Counted from the first letter of the stretch, positions 36,660 to 46,238 are shown. The stretch: DNA of 64,000 nt from Leuconostoc carnosum (GCF_014207505.1 NZ_JACHGL010000002.1:60971-124970), one strand, 5' to 3'. Numbers and translations: made by a program. The notes: generated from the letters alone by a model not told the origin.

Positions 36660-37482
36660 ATTTATTTTGTGCATTTAAGGGATTGATAATATTAGTTTGT
36701 ATCAATTTAACAATTTCGGGATTGTCTGGTAAATTCGAGTGCTGCGCATTATCACCGGAAACGGTGATTTGTGTATAAGCTTTGATGCGTTTTTGATAAA
36801 TGTATCTACCAGCGATAACGCTTTGAATTGGCACGAGACCGTCATTTGTATAATCGTCAGTACCGGCAATTGAAAACATTGTTAAATCAGGCGGTAATTT
36901 GTCACTTGCTTGGATGAAATCTTTTAACATTTCAGTACGTTGTTGTAATGAGGGTTCTGAAAAATTAAAAGGTGTACCTAAAGTCATTAAAGTTGGTAAG
37001 TTAAAAGTTTGGCGATCATAATATTTTTCAAGGTAATTTGTCCAAATGAGACCGCCATTAGAATGGCCAACGGCTGAAAATGTTTTAAAATGGTAGCGTT
37101 CTTGCAATGACGTTAAGGCGGTTGTTAACCATTTAGTTTGCTTTTTGATGTTATTATAGCCATCATCATTATTTTCAAACCCAACAACAATAAACGGTTG
37201 CTGATCGTTGGCATTAATGTTACCTATATAAGTTAGTTTACCGTTACGATCCACCTGCACTTTTAAGACACTATGTGCTGGTGGTGTTTCATTGAGTAAT
37301 GAGAATAACTGGTCAAAGCGATTAATAGTAGCGCTAGAGCCTGGAATGAAAATAATGGGTGTCATACGTGAATTCTGAATTTTAGCTTGGTTAGTACTTG
37401 TTTGAGTAACCCAGTGATTACCATATATGCCTAAAATAATGAGGAATACTAGACTGATGCCTAATATGATTTTATTTTTCAT
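36658..37482 (-). CDS. Membrane-anchored alpha/beta hydrolase, DUF915 family
   Basis: 274 aa. N-terminal signal-anchor helix (about 5-24), then an external alpha/beta hydrolase domain. Nucleophile elbow GHSNGG near 139, oxyanion-side motif IFIPGSSATINRF near 49-61, probable acid Asp in AGTDDYTNDG and catalytic His near QHSNLPDN. Family described as cell-surface hydrolases of lactic acid bacteria; substrate unknown. The start overlaps the upstream IIC-like gene by 11 nt, so the two are coupled. Confidence 0.88.
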   Translation of the reverse strand: MKNKIILGISLVFLIILGIYGNHWVTQTSTNQAKIQNSRMTPIIFIPGSSATINRFDQLFSLLNETPPAHSVLKVQVDRNGKLTYIGNINANDQQPFIVVGFENNDDGYNNIKKQTKWLTTALTSLQERYHFKTFSAVGHSNGGLIWTNYLEKYYDRQTFNLPTLMTLGTPFNFSEPSLQQRTEMLKDFIQASDKLPPDLTMFSIAGTDDYTNDGLVPIQSVIAGRYIYQKRIKAYTQITVSGDNAQHSNLPDNPEIVKLIQTNIINPLNAQNK

Positions 37483-38692
37483 TTAATTCCTCCATGGTCA
37501 GTTGTTTAATGAATGGTTTGTATATTAAAATAGATAAACCAAAAATAATGATAGTGACAATAATGGCACTAAGGTGACTGTTACTAGCTAAAGTAGGGGT
37601 CAATATGGTTGGCATACCAACTGGTGTCATAAATACTGGTGGCGCCATTAAGTGTAGAGCAATGGTGAGGTAACTAATTGTTATGCTCATGATACTGACT
37701 AAAATCATAGGCACTAGTATGAGAGGACGCAAAAACATCGGCAACCCATTATATAGTAGTTGATTATTATTAAATAAGCTTGGAAACCACGAAATAAGCC
37801 CTAATTGTCGGTGCCTTTTTGAATGTGCAAATAATAATAAAATACTGATGACTAAACTATTTCCGATACCGCCAAATAAACTAAAAGCACCATAAGTGCT
37901 ATAAAGATTTTCTGGGAAAGGCAGTAGTACATTTGCATGACTTAACATCGTATCTAAGTTTAACACGACAACATTAAGTGTTGTTTGGTCGCTCATTAAT
38001 TCTGTTGGTAGACGTAAGCCAAGTACGAAGAGAATAGGTGTTAATAAAGCAACTAGCAGCAGACCAATAAATGACGTGAAAAATGGTTGATATAAGATTT
38101 CAGATAACCAAATTTGTATATTTGATTGTTGCACAATTGGATGAGCGCTAACACATAACATGATGATAAAGCCAGACCATAATAAATACCGAATGGCATA
38201 GGGTTGTACATTGGGATTCATTCGCTTTTGGTACCAATTGTAACTTTGACTACTAAATAAAGTAACACCAGTTAATAGTAAATACTGCATGGTGCTGTGA
38301 TCAGGAATTTGATATTTCTCAACAAGTAAAAAATAAGTTGCAACGACATTTGTTAAAATAGGGACAATGACATGTTTAACATTTCTAACCGTAAGGAAAC
38401 TGTGCGTCAGACTAGTGACATAAACCATAACTACAATGGTATCAAGTATACTTAAGGCAAATTGTGACTGAGTGGGATTGGCAATTGAATGAAAAAATGA
38501 TAAATGAACATTGAATACATTAGCAAAAAGAGAATCAGGTGAGAAAAAAAGTTTAAATATCAATCTTAGATAGACATCAATTGCTAATATTGGGAGCGTT
38601 TGCTTCATAGCAATTCTAACAGCTTGCATCGTTCTTTTTTGATATATTTTTTGATCCCAGTTTAGGATCAAGTTCATTAAATAGGTTGCCAT
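37472..38692 (-). CDS. Orphan PTS IIC-like membrane protein (lactose/cellobiose family fold)
   Basis: 406 aa with about ten membrane helices. The C-terminal half follows the CelB-type IIC pattern: FGGIGNSLVISILLLFAHSKRHRQLG, then a loop before GLPMFLRPLILVPMIL. In real transporters the loop reads NINEP and binds sugar. Here it is FNNNQLLYNG, so the key Glu-Pro is lost. No IIA or IIB is encoded nearby. It is coupled to a surface hydrolase and divergent from dlt, so it may be a repurposed flippase or sensor rather than a PTS porter; that is inference. The ribosome binding site before the ATG is weak. Confidence 0.75.
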   Translation of the reverse strand: MATYLMNLILNWDQKIYQKRTMQAVRIAMKQTLPILAIDVYLRLIFKLFFSPDSLFANVFNVHLSFFHSIANPTQSQFALSILDTIVVMVYVTSLTHSFLTVRNVKHVIVPILTNVVATYFLLVEKYQIPDHSTMQYLLLTGVTLFSSQSYNWYQKRMNPNVQPYAIRYLLWSGFIIMLCVSAHPIVQQSNIQIWLSEILYQPFFTSFIGLLLVALLTPILFVLGLRLPTELMSDQTTLNVVVLNLDTMLSHANVLLPFPENLYSTYGAFSLFGGIGNSLVISILLLFAHSKRHRQLGLISWFPSLFNNNQLLYNGLPMFLRPLILVPMILVSIMSITISYLTIALHLMAPPVFMTPVGMPTILTPTLASNSHLSAIIVTIIIFGLSILIYKPFIKQLTMEELNEK

Positions 38693-38736
38693 GCTACTAC
38701 TCCAATATCATTATTAATCTCACAACATAATACTTT

Positions 38737-38765
38737 TTACTTTACTGAGTCAACTATGCTATAAT
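38737..38765 (+). promoter_or_regulatory. dlt operon promoter
   Basis: Extended -10 TGCTATAAT (TATAAT at 38760-38765), with TTACTT at 38737-38742 at 17 bp. Confidence 0.7.
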
Positions 38766-38848
38766 AGTTTCAATTGTTCTTCATAGCATATTTTACTATT
38801 TACTATGTTGATTATACATTAAAATCAAAGACTCGGGGGAGACAGAGC

Positions 38849-38989
38849 ATGTTTCAACGTTTTTTTCAGCGGCCAGTGGTTAATTTTATTAGTCGGTCAT
38901 TATTCTATTTTGTTATTATCTTAATACTTGTTTATTTATATAGTTATTCAGGTGTTGGTGGTGGGCACTTTATTTATAACGAATTTTAA
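38849..38989 (+). CDS. dltX: D-Ala teichoic acid accessory peptide DltX
   Basis: 46-aa single-helix membrane peptide (helix about 16-34) required for D-alanyl transfer in the Dlt pathway. The conserved C-terminal end HFIYNEF is present; its final Phe is now linked to acyl relay with DltB/DltD. GGGGGAGA ribosome binding site before the ATG at 38849. First gene of dltXABCD. Confidence 0.93.
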   Translation: MFQRFFQRPVVNFISRSLFYFVIILILVYLYSYSGVGGGHFIYNEF

Positions 38990-39004
38990 CTGGGGGAATG
39001 AATC

Positions 39005-40537
39005 ATGGTTATTAACAATGTCATCAAGGTCATTGACCAATTTGCGCAATCAAATGGTAAACGTATTGCTTATGATGAATTAGGTGATACACACACTTAC
39101 GAGGAATTAAAAGTAGTTTCAGATCATTTAGCTGCCTTTATTGATAATTCAAATATTTCTGACAAGGCACCTATTATGATTTATGGTGGCCAGCAATTTG
39201 CTATGATTGCTAGTTTTCTAGGTAGTGTTAAATCAGGGCACGCCTATATACCGGTTGATGTTAACTCAGCAGACGAGCGGTTATTAGATATTCTTGAAAT
39301 AGGACAACCAGGATTAGTTATAGCTATTGATAAATTACCAATTAATATTGAGAATGTACCAGTGATTAACAGCTCAAAATTAAAAGATATATTCGATACG
39401 CCAGCAGAATATCAGTTAACACATCCTGTAACTGAAAATGATAATTTTTATATTATTTTTACATCGGGTACTACTGGTAAGCCAAAAGGTGTGCAAATTT
39501 CACACAATAATTTACTGAGTTTTGCCAATTGGATGCTGGGGGATGATTTTGGTTGGGATGCTGAAAGCAATGTATTATCACAACCGCCATATTCATTTGA
39601 TTTATCTGTCATGGATTGGGTACCAACTTTATTATCACAAGGTACTTTAAAAGCCGTACCCAAGGATGTTTCAGATGATTTCAAAACACTGTTTACTACG
39701 TTGCCAACCCTTGAACTTAATCGCTGGGTGTCTACACCATCATTTGCAGATGTGGCATTGTTAGATCCTGAATTTAATCAAACAACACATCCAAACCTGA
39801 GGGCTTTTTATTTCTGCGGTGAAGTACTCACCAAAACAACAGCAGAGAAGTTACTTGATCGTTTTCCAGATACAAAAGTATACAATACATATGGACCGAC
39901 TGAAGCAACTGTCGCGGTTACTAGTTTAGAAATTACCAAAAAAATTATCGCACAAAATGATAAGATGCCAATTGGTTATGTTAAAAACGATACAACAATC
40001 ACAATCCGTGATGCTGACGGTGCCTTGCTTGACGATGGGCAAGCTGGTGAAATTGTTATTGCCGGTCCTTCTGTCTCAAAGGGATACTTAAATAATGCTG
40101 AAAAAACAGCCGCCGCCTTTACAACAATTGATGGTGTGCAAGCATATCGGACAGGTGACCTTGCAGTAAAGGATGCAGATGGCTTGTTACACTATAAAGG
40201 TCGCAGTGATTTCCAGATTAAATTGCATGGATTCCGCATTGAACTAGAGGAAGTTGCTCAACAATTACAACAAAGCCAATGGGTTGAACAAGCAGTCGCA
40301 GTACCACGCTATGATGCAGATGGCAAAGTTAAGCAATTATTGGCTATTATCGTTGCAAATACCCATCATTTTGAAAAACCTATTCAATTGACGCAAGCCA
40401 TTAAGTTAGAACTTGAGAACGTGATGATGCCATATATGGTCCCTAATCGTTTTATGTATCGAGAAAGCTTACCACTTACGCCTAATGGTAAGATCGATTT
40501 GAAAGGGTTGATTACTGAGGTGAATGGTAATGCTTAA
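39005..40537 (+). CDS. dltA: D-alanine--DltC ligase DltA
   Basis: Adenylates D-alanine and loads it onto the carrier DltC in the cytoplasm. 510 aa, ANL superfamily. P-loop FTSGTTGKPKGVQ near 152-164, NTYGPTEATV near 296, GYLNNAEKT, and catalytic Lys in PNGKIDLKGL near the end. GGGGGAATG ribosome binding site. Confidence 0.97.
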   Translation: MVINNVIKVIDQFAQSNGKRIAYDELGDTHTYEELKVVSDHLAAFIDNSNISDKAPIMIYGGQQFAMIASFLGSVKSGHAYIPVDVNSADERLLDILEIGQPGLVIAIDKLPINIENVPVINSSKLKDIFDTPAEYQLTHPVTENDNFYIIFTSGTTGKPKGVQISHNNLLSFANWMLGDDFGWDAESNVLSQPPYSFDLSVMDWVPTLLSQGTLKAVPKDVSDDFKTLFTTLPTLELNRWVSTPSFADVALLDPEFNQTTHPNLRAFYFCGEVLTKTTAEKLLDRFPDTKVYNTYGPTEATVAVTSLEITKKIIAQNDKMPIGYVKNDTTITIRDADGALLDDGQAGEIVIAGPSVSKGYLNNAEKTAAAFTTIDGVQAYRTGDLAVKDADGLLHYKGRSDFQIKLHGFRIELEEVAQQLQQSQWVEQAVAVPRYDADGKVKQLLAIIVANTHHFEKPIQLTQAIKLELENVMMPYMVPNRFMYRESLPLTPNGKIDLKGLITEVNGNA

Positions 40538-41735
40538 CATACAACCCTATGCTGATCCAAAATACTTTGTCATTTTGTTATTAGCGTTAGCCCCATTAGC
40601 AATTGGTTTGTATTTTGGGAAACGTTTTGCTTTGTATGAAGTGATTGTGTCGCTTGTTTTTATTTTCCTTATGTTTAACGGGTCAAAGTATCATGAAGGC
40701 TACGCACTTGTCATATACATGATATGGCAGTGGCTACTGGTATGGGCGTATACGTTATACCGAAAAAAGTCAAATAACAGTTGGGTCTTTTATGGTGCAA
40801 CGTTTCTAGGTGCTCTACCTCTAGTTCTGATTAAAATTGCCCCGGCAGCAAATTGGACGCATGTGTCTACATTATTAGGATTTATGGGTATTTCTTACCT
40901 GACATTCCGTTCTGTTGCTATGATTATGGAAACACGTGATGGTTCGATTAAAGATTTTGATCCTTGGTTATTCTTACGCTTTATGCTATTTATGCCAGCC
41001 ATTTCATCAGGACCAATTGATCGGTACCGTCGTTTTGTGAAAGATATAGTCACTGTACCAACGCGTGAAAAATATGTAGCTATGCTTGAAAAAGCTGTTT
41101 GGTACTTTTTCCTAGGATTTTTATATAAATTTATTCTGGCATATATTCTGGGTACATTGCTATTACCTCATGTAGAACATTTGACTTTATTATCTGCAAG
41201 TGCACATCATGGATGGTCATGGTGGTTGATTGCTGTAATGTATGTTGATGGTTTATACTTATTCTTTGATTTTGCTGGTTATTCATTATTTGCTGTGGCA
41301 ACAAGTTACGTTATGGGCATTGAGTTACCAATGAACTTTAATAAGCCGTTCCTAGCGAAAAATTTGAAAGATTTTTGGAATCGCTGGCATATGTCATTAT
41401 CATTTTGGTTCAGAGATTATATCTTTATGCGCCTAGTATTCTTGATGATGAAAAAGAAGTGGTTTAAGAGTCGTGTAACCATATCAAATATTGCTTATAT
41501 TGCTAATATGTTGATAATGGGATTCTGGCATGGATTAACATGGTACTATATTGCTTATGGGTTGTTCCATGGTGTTGGCTTAGTTATAAATGATGCGTGG
41601 TTACGATACAAGAAAAAGCATAACGTGCCACATAATAAGTTTACAGAGATACTTGCAATTATTATCACTTTCCATGTTGTTATGATCAGTTTCTTATTGT
41701 TCCTAGGATTTTTAGATAAATTGTGGTTTCAATGA
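40524..41735 (+). CDS. dltB: D-alanyl transfer protein DltB (MBOAT)
   Basis: Membrane O-acyltransferase taking D-Ala from DltC toward the outer leaflet. 403 aa with about 11 helices. MBOAT signatures: NFNKPFLAKNLKDFWNRWH near 270 and catalytic His in GFWHGLTWYY near 334. The start overlaps dltA by 14 nt. The second ATG (40530) has better spacing from GAGG and may be the true one. Confidence 0.96.
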   Translation: MVMLNIQPYADPKYFVILLLALAPLAIGLYFGKRFALYEVIVSLVFIFLMFNGSKYHEGYALVIYMIWQWLLVWAYTLYRKKSNNSWVFYGATFLGALPLVLIKIAPAANWTHVSTLLGFMGISYLTFRSVAMIMETRDGSIKDFDPWLFLRFMLFMPAISSGPIDRYRRFVKDIVTVPTREKYVAMLEKAVWYFFLGFLYKFILAYILGTLLLPHVEHLTLLSASAHHGWSWWLIAVMYVDGLYLFFDFAGYSLFAVATSYVMGIELPMNFNKPFLAKNLKDFWNRWHMSLSFWFRDYIFMRLVFLMMKKKWFKSRVTISNIAYIANMLIMGFWHGLTWYYIAYGLFHGVGLVINDAWLRYKKKHNVPHNKFTEILAIIITFHVVMISFLLFLGFLDKLWFQ

Positions 41736-41787
41736 TTTGTGATAGAATGGTTTTAGTTGGTAGTATTTGAAGAAAGAGGAAAAAATA

Positions 41788-42024
41788 ATGGCAGTAAAAG
41801 AAGAAGTAATTGATATTTTGAACACAATTATTGGTGAAGATATTAGTGACCAAATGGATGATGATTTTTTTGAAAGTGGCTTACTAGATTCAATGGCAAC
41901 AGTCGAATTGTTGCTTGATTTAGAAGGTAAGTTCGATATTCAAGCACCCGTATCTGAATTTGATCGTAATGAATGGAACACACCTAATAAAGTTGTTAAC
42001 AAAGTCGAGTCACTGATCGGATAA
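41788..42024 (+). CDS. dltC: D-alanyl carrier protein DltC
   Basis: Acyl-carrier-like protein, 78 aa from the ATG at 41788 (AAAGAGGA upstream). The phosphopantetheine serine is in GLLDSMATVELLL (Ser36). Acidic helix II typical of DltC. Confidence 0.97.
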   Translation: MAVKEEVIDILNTIIGEDISDQMDDDFFESGLLDSMATVELLLDLEGKFDIQAPVSEFDRNEWNTPNKVVNKVESLIG

Positions 42025-42028
42025 CACA

Positions 42029-43312
42029 ATGAAAAAACGGGGGCTTTGGTGGGTTTTTGGACCGGTGCTAGTAGCGTTTATTTTAATTGGCGCATTATTT
42101 TTAGCACCATTTTCCCTAAATCACACCACACAAAAGAATATTCAAGATGCATCAGTATCCTTTTCTAAAGATGTTGTTAAGGGACAGACAATTAAAACAG
42201 CGGCATTTAGTGATAAGCAAATGCGTTATGTACCATTTTTCGGATCAAGTGAGCTGTTACGTTTAGATACAATGCATCCAACAATGTTAGCTGAAAAGTA
42301 TGATCGAAATTATCGTCCGTTTTTACTAGGACAAGCGGGAACAGAGTCATTAACGCATTATTTAAGTATGCAAGAAATGCAGCCGGCATTGCATAAAAAG
42401 CAAGCTGTGTTTGTTGTATCACGGCAATGGTTTACTAAAAAGCAAAGTAAGTTAGCTTTTTCAGAATTTTACTCACCGTTGCAAACGTTAAATTGGTTAA
42501 AAAGTATTCAACATATTACACCAACAGATCGTTATATAGCTCATGAGTTGTTGCAAGAAGCTAGAATCAAAAATAGTCCATTTTATGCTAATTTGGTGAC
42601 AAAAATTAGTGGAAACAAATTACTATCAAATCACGATAAGAAAATTATTGCGTTACGATATCATACATTGTTGCGAGAAGATCAACTGTTTTCAAATGTA
42701 ACGGTATCTAATAATTGGAACAAAAAAGTTATACCAGCAATGAAACATTTACCAGAGCAGGATGATGAAGATTCATTGTTGCATGAAGCAACACGTATTG
42801 GTAAAGCACAGACAACAAATAATTCGTTTGGTATTAAAAACTCGTTCTATAAATATCGTGTTAAAAACAATGTCAAAAAATTGGCTAATTCTCAAAAGCA
42901 ATTTGACTATCGTCAATCAGAAGAATACGCTGATTTTCAAGCTGTGTTATCTGAATTTGCAAAACAACATACAGACGTACTATTTGTTATTCAACCAGTT
43001 AACCAAAAATGGGCAAATTATACTGGATTAAATAAAGAAATGTATTATCAAAGTGTCAATAAGGTTAAGCAACAATTAACATCACAGGGCTTTAATAATA
43101 TTGCTGATTTCTCTCATGAGGGGAATAAAAAGTATTTCATGCAAGATACAATCCATATGGGTTGGAATGGTTGGGTAGCTGCTGATCGGCATATTAAGCC
43201 ATTCTTAACTGATGGTTATCAGCCGACAAATTATCATATAAATGATCGCTATTTGACTCGTGAATGGCAAAATTTAATACCTACTGATGATAATTTATCT
43301 GAATTCAAATAA
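42029..43312 (+). CDS. dltD: D-alanyl transfer protein DltD
   Basis: Extracellular membrane-anchored thioesterase-like protein completing transfer to teichoic acid. 427 aa. N-terminal helix about 8-26. GDSL-like serine in FFGSSELLRLD near 70, and a distal Asp/His in DTIHMGWNGW near 373. Starts 4 nt after dltC. Confidence 0.96.
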   Translation: MKKRGLWWVFGPVLVAFILIGALFLAPFSLNHTTQKNIQDASVSFSKDVVKGQTIKTAAFSDKQMRYVPFFGSSELLRLDTMHPTMLAEKYDRNYRPFLLGQAGTESLTHYLSMQEMQPALHKKQAVFVVSRQWFTKKQSKLAFSEFYSPLQTLNWLKSIQHITPTDRYIAHELLQEARIKNSPFYANLVTKISGNKLLSNHDKKIIALRYHTLLREDQLFSNVTVSNNWNKKVIPAMKHLPEQDDEDSLLHEATRIGKAQTTNNSFGIKNSFYKYRVKNNVKKLANSQKQFDYRQSEEYADFQAVLSEFAKQHTDVLFVIQPVNQKWANYTGLNKEMYYQSVNKVKQQLTSQGFNNIADFSHEGNKKYFMQDTIHMGWNGWVAADRHIKPFLTDGYQPTNYHINDRYLTREWQNLIPTDDNLSEFK

Positions 43313-43334
43313 AAAACACCGGAAGGTGTTTTTT
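43311..43334. terminator. Bidirectional terminator between dltD and the yslB-like gene
   Basis: AAAAAACACC - GGAA - GGTGTTTTTT. Confidence 0.9.
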
Positions 43335-43338
43335 ATTT

Positions 43339-44058
43339 TTATGAAAATGGTGATTGTGAATCTTTTTTTGGTACAGTTGGAATATTAAATGGATCTATTT
43401 CGTCACCACTAGATAAGGCACTTAATGGTGATGAATCATCAGTAGGTAAAACGGTGTCGTCAAAATTAAAAGCAAGCAATGAATCTGTAATGGATTGTTC
43501 ACGCGAAATGTCGTAATCGTTTGGAATAGTCACAATTTTAGCGTGTTCAACGGTGTCGTGAGTTTGTTTTAGGAAAGATTCACGTTTGGCAACTCGTTGT
43601 TTGATATCTGAGACATCGACTGTTTCATTCAAATCAGTCACAACTTCAAAGCTGACACCTTCATTTTTTTTCATTAATTTGAAAGTCGCTTCAGCAATGG
43701 CACCTGTTTGTACTTCAAGCTGCTGTGCTAAGAAACCAGCTTCCAAACTGAAATCAGCTGTTTTATCAAGAGATATACGTTGTTTTACTAGCTCACCGGT
43801 TAAGTACCAACGCTGATTTTTACTATCTTGTGAGGCAATCTCTAAGTTACCGAATCCAGAATGCTCAAAAAATTCAATCACTGAGGATAAGGTATCTGTT
43901 GGAAACTGGCGTGCAATTTCTTTACCAGCCCAATAAAGAATATGAGGATAATCCTCTTGTAATAGGTTTTTAAGTAACCCATCCCTAAGAAGCGTCAAGG
44001 CAAAACTATTGACTTGAAAATTAGTTTGTAAAATTTTGTTGTAATCGTTGATATTCAT
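43339..44058 (-). CDS. YslB-like protein (DUF2507) with acidic C-terminal extension
   Basis: 239 aa from the ATG at 44058. Residues 1-150 or so match the DUF2507 pattern (GRELARxxP-like GKEIARQFP, FFEHSGFGNLE). About 85 further residues are rich in Asp, Ser and Pro and look disordered; the Bacillus relative is about 148 aa. Function unknown. A GAAAGG sits 13 nt before the ATG with a short GTTTATATAAAC palindrome between. Divergent from murI. Confidence 0.82.
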   Translation of the reverse strand: MNINDYNKILQTNFQVNSFALTLLRDGLLKNLLQEDYPHILYWAGKEIARQFPTDTLSSVIEFFEHSGFGNLEIASQDSKNQRWYLTGELVKQRISLDKTADFSLEAGFLAQQLEVQTGAIAEATFKLMKKNEGVSFEVVTDLNETVDVSDIKQRVAKRESFLKQTHDTVEHAKIVTIPNDYDISREQSITDSLLAFNFDDTVLPTDDSSPLSALSSGDEIDPFNIPTVPKKDSQSPFS

Positions 44059-44113
44059 ATGTTTATATAAACCTTTCAGAACTTTATTATACCAAATTTT
44101 AAGCATGAAAAAC

Positions 44114-44141
44114 TTGCATTCTTCGTTTTTCCGTTCATAAT
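44114..44141 (+). promoter_or_regulatory. murI promoter, leaderless geometry
   Basis: TTGCAT (44114-44119), 16 bp, CATAAT (44136-44141). Predicted start at 44148-44149, the A of the ATG. Confidence 0.65.
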
Positions 44142-44148
44142 TATAGAT

Positions 44149-44994
44149 ATGAATAAAAATAATCCAATTGGTATGGTGGATTCTGGCGTGGGTGGCTTAA
44201 CTGTCATCAAAGAAGCACAGAAACAATTACCCAACGAACAATTTATCTTTATTGGTGATACAGCACGAATGCCTTATGGGCAACGTCCTGTTGATGAAGT
44301 CATTGCCTATACATTCCAAATGGCAAATTATTTGATGACAGAAAAACATATTAAATTATTAGTTATCGCTTGTAATACAGCTACGGCTGCTGCGTTACCA
44401 CAGTTACAGCTGCAACTATCAATTCCAGTCATTGGGGTTATCCAACCTGGTGCAGAAGCTGCTGCGTTACGTACAAAAAATAAAAAAATTGGCTTAATAG
44501 CAACGGCGGGCACGGTTAATTCCAAAGCTTACGAAAACCAAATTGCTGATTATGGACAAGATATTACTTTGATGTCACAGGCTGAACCGGATTTTGTTCA
44601 ACTCGTTGAAAGTAATCACTACAAAACGGCTATAGCTCAAAAGGTAGTGAGCGAGCATTTAGCAACTTTTAAGGAAACGGCCATTGATACATTGATATTA
44701 GGTTGTACACATTTTCCATTACTGTCGTCTTTTATTCAAGTAGCAGTTGGACCAGAAGTCCAATTGATTGATGCAGGACGTGAAACTGTTAATTTAATTA
44801 GCAGCTATCTTGATAGATATGACTTAAAATCAGAAATTAAATATCAACATGATAATGATACTTATTATACAACCAGTGACCCAGAAATGTTTAAATTGAT
44901 TGCCACACAGTGGCTAGAACGTCATAATGAGCTTGATGTTCGTCATTTGAATATTATTGGTACTGGTGAAGCACAACATTTGGAGGGTAAATAA
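44149..44994 (+). CDS. murI: Glutamate racemase
   Basis: Makes D-glutamate for peptidoglycan. 281 aa. Acid-base cysteines in IACNTATAAALP near 73 and LGCTHFPLL near 185. N-terminal DSGVGGLTV and PYGQRP loops. No Shine-Dalgarno sequence upstream. Its last base overlaps the rdgB start. Confidence 0.96.
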   Translation: MNKNNPIGMVDSGVGGLTVIKEAQKQLPNEQFIFIGDTARMPYGQRPVDEVIAYTFQMANYLMTEKHIKLLVIACNTATAAALPQLQLQLSIPVIGVIQPGAEAAALRTKNKKIGLIATAGTVNSKAYENQIADYGQDITLMSQAEPDFVQLVESNHYKTAIAQKVVSEHLATFKETAIDTLILGCTHFPLLSSFIQVAVGPEVQLIDAGRETVNLISSYLDRYDLKSEIKYQHDNDTYYTTSDPEMFKLIATQWLERHNELDVRHLNIIGTGEAQHLEGK

Positions 44995-45599
44995 TGTCTA
45001 GATTAATTATTGCCAGTAACAATGCGCATAAAATTTCAGAATTCAAAAAAATGCTTACTGATATTAAGGTAGACCTAACGGTTGTGCCATTGCGTGAATT
45101 GGGAGATAATGTACCGGAAATTATTGAAGATGGGACGACTTTTGAGGAAAATGCCACTAAAAAAGCGATGACTATCGCACAAGTAGCACCAAATGACTAT
45201 ATTTTGGCAGATGATTCTGGCTTATCAGTTGATGCTTTAAATGGCGAACCTGGTGTCTATTCAGCACGTTATGCTGGTGATCATAATGATGAAGCAAATA
45301 TTGACAAAGTATTAGATAAATTGGGCGATACATCAAATAGGCAGGCACATTTTAATAGTGTATTAGTTTTGGTTGGACCAAATAAGCCAACGCTAGTTAC
45401 TCATGGACAAATTGACGGCGACATAACTAGCCAACGACGTGGAAATAACGGTTTTGGTTATGACCCAATTTTCTTTGTACCGCAGTTTAGTAAAACTTTC
45501 TCGGAATTAACTGGTGAAGAAAAAAATAAAGTGAGTCATCGAGGACTTGCTTTGCAGGCGTTGATGGCAAAGTTACCTCGATGGTTGGAAGGAGAATAG
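44994..45599 (+). CDS. rdgB: XTP/dITP diphosphatase (RdgB/HAM1)
   Basis: Removes non-canonical purine nucleotides (ITP, XTP) from the pool. 201 aa. SNNAHKISEFK near the start, ADDSGLSVDALNG near 72, GFGYDPIFFVP near 151, SHRGLAL near 182. GGAGGGTAA before the start. In the conserved murI-rdgB-yfcE order. Confidence 0.95.
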   Translation: MSRLIIASNNAHKISEFKKMLTDIKVDLTVVPLRELGDNVPEIIEDGTTFEENATKKAMTIAQVAPNDYILADDSGLSVDALNGEPGVYSARYAGDHNDEANIDKVLDKLGDTSNRQAHFNSVLVLVGPNKPTLVTHGQIDGDITSQRRGNNGFGYDPIFFVPQFSKTFSELTGEEKNKVSHRGLALQALMAKLPRWLEGE

Positions 45600-45604
45600 T
45601 CAGC

Positions 45605-46138
45605 ATGTCAAAATTTCTAATTGTTTCAGATATTCACGGTGACCGTGCGATTCTTGTTGATATATTAAAGCAATGGCATCATCAAGTAGATGGTGTTTTT
45701 TATAATGGTGATTCTGAGTTGCCAGCAACTGATGATGTCTTTCACGGCGTATCAACCGTAATAGGAAATATGGATGATGATCAATTTGCTGATGATCAAG
45801 TGGTTACAATTGATGGGGTCACTTTTTTCCAGACACATGGTCACTTATATCGTGCCACAAAAGCTAATACTTGGGCAAACCTCGACTTAATGAATCAAGC
45901 AGCCAATAAGGCTAAGGCACAAGTTGTGTTATTTGGACATACGCATATCGATGGTGCTACAATTTTTGATCATAAATTATTTATTAATCCAGGATCAACA
46001 ACTATTCCAAAAGGTCCACGGGCTGTTCTAGGTGGCACATACGCAATATTGACCGCTAGTGACAAAAGTTATGTTGTTAACTTTTATACACGAACGCATC
46101 AATTATTGCCTGATTTAACTGTTGAAGTGTCACGTTAA
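45605..46138 (+). CDS. YfcE/MJ0936-family metallophosphoesterase
   Basis: 177 aa from the ATG at 45605. Complete motif set of the small calcineurin-like family: SDIHGD, GNMDDD, HGH, GHTHID, NPGSTTIP. Likely a phosphodiesterase of unknown substrate. Follows rdgB at 5 nt. Confidence 0.92.
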   Translation: MSKFLIVSDIHGDRAILVDILKQWHHQVDGVFYNGDSELPATDDVFHGVSTVIGNMDDDQFADDQVVTIDGVTFFQTHGHLYRATKANTWANLDLMNQAANKAKAQVVLFGHTHIDGATIFDHKLFINPGSTTIPKGPRAVLGGTYAILTASDKSYVVNFYTRTHQLLPDLTVEVSR

Positions 46139-46142
46139 TTTG

Positions 46143-46166
46143 TATTGTCTATCAGACAATATTTTT
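46143..46166 (+). terminator. Terminator of the murI-rdgB-yfcE operon
   Basis: TATTGTC - TATCA - GACAATA then five T. Confidence 0.75.
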
Positions 46167-46222
46167 GTACGCATGAAGTCAGAAATTTAGTGTTTGTTGA
46201 GGTCATGAAACGCGCGGAAACG

Positions 46223-46231
46223 TGTTAAAAT
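46223..46231 (+). promoter_or_regulatory. ruvB extended -10 promoter, leaderless geometry
   Basis: TGTTAAAAT; the hexamer TAAAAT (46226-46231) begins 13 nt before the ATG at 46239. Confidence 0.55.
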
Positions 46232-46238
46232 TAAAGAT

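Noticed and set aside
46197..46225. Degenerate LexA box before ruvB
   Set aside because: GAAAC..GTGTT has only weak similarity to GAAC-N4-GTTC, and ruvB here shows no matching dyad.
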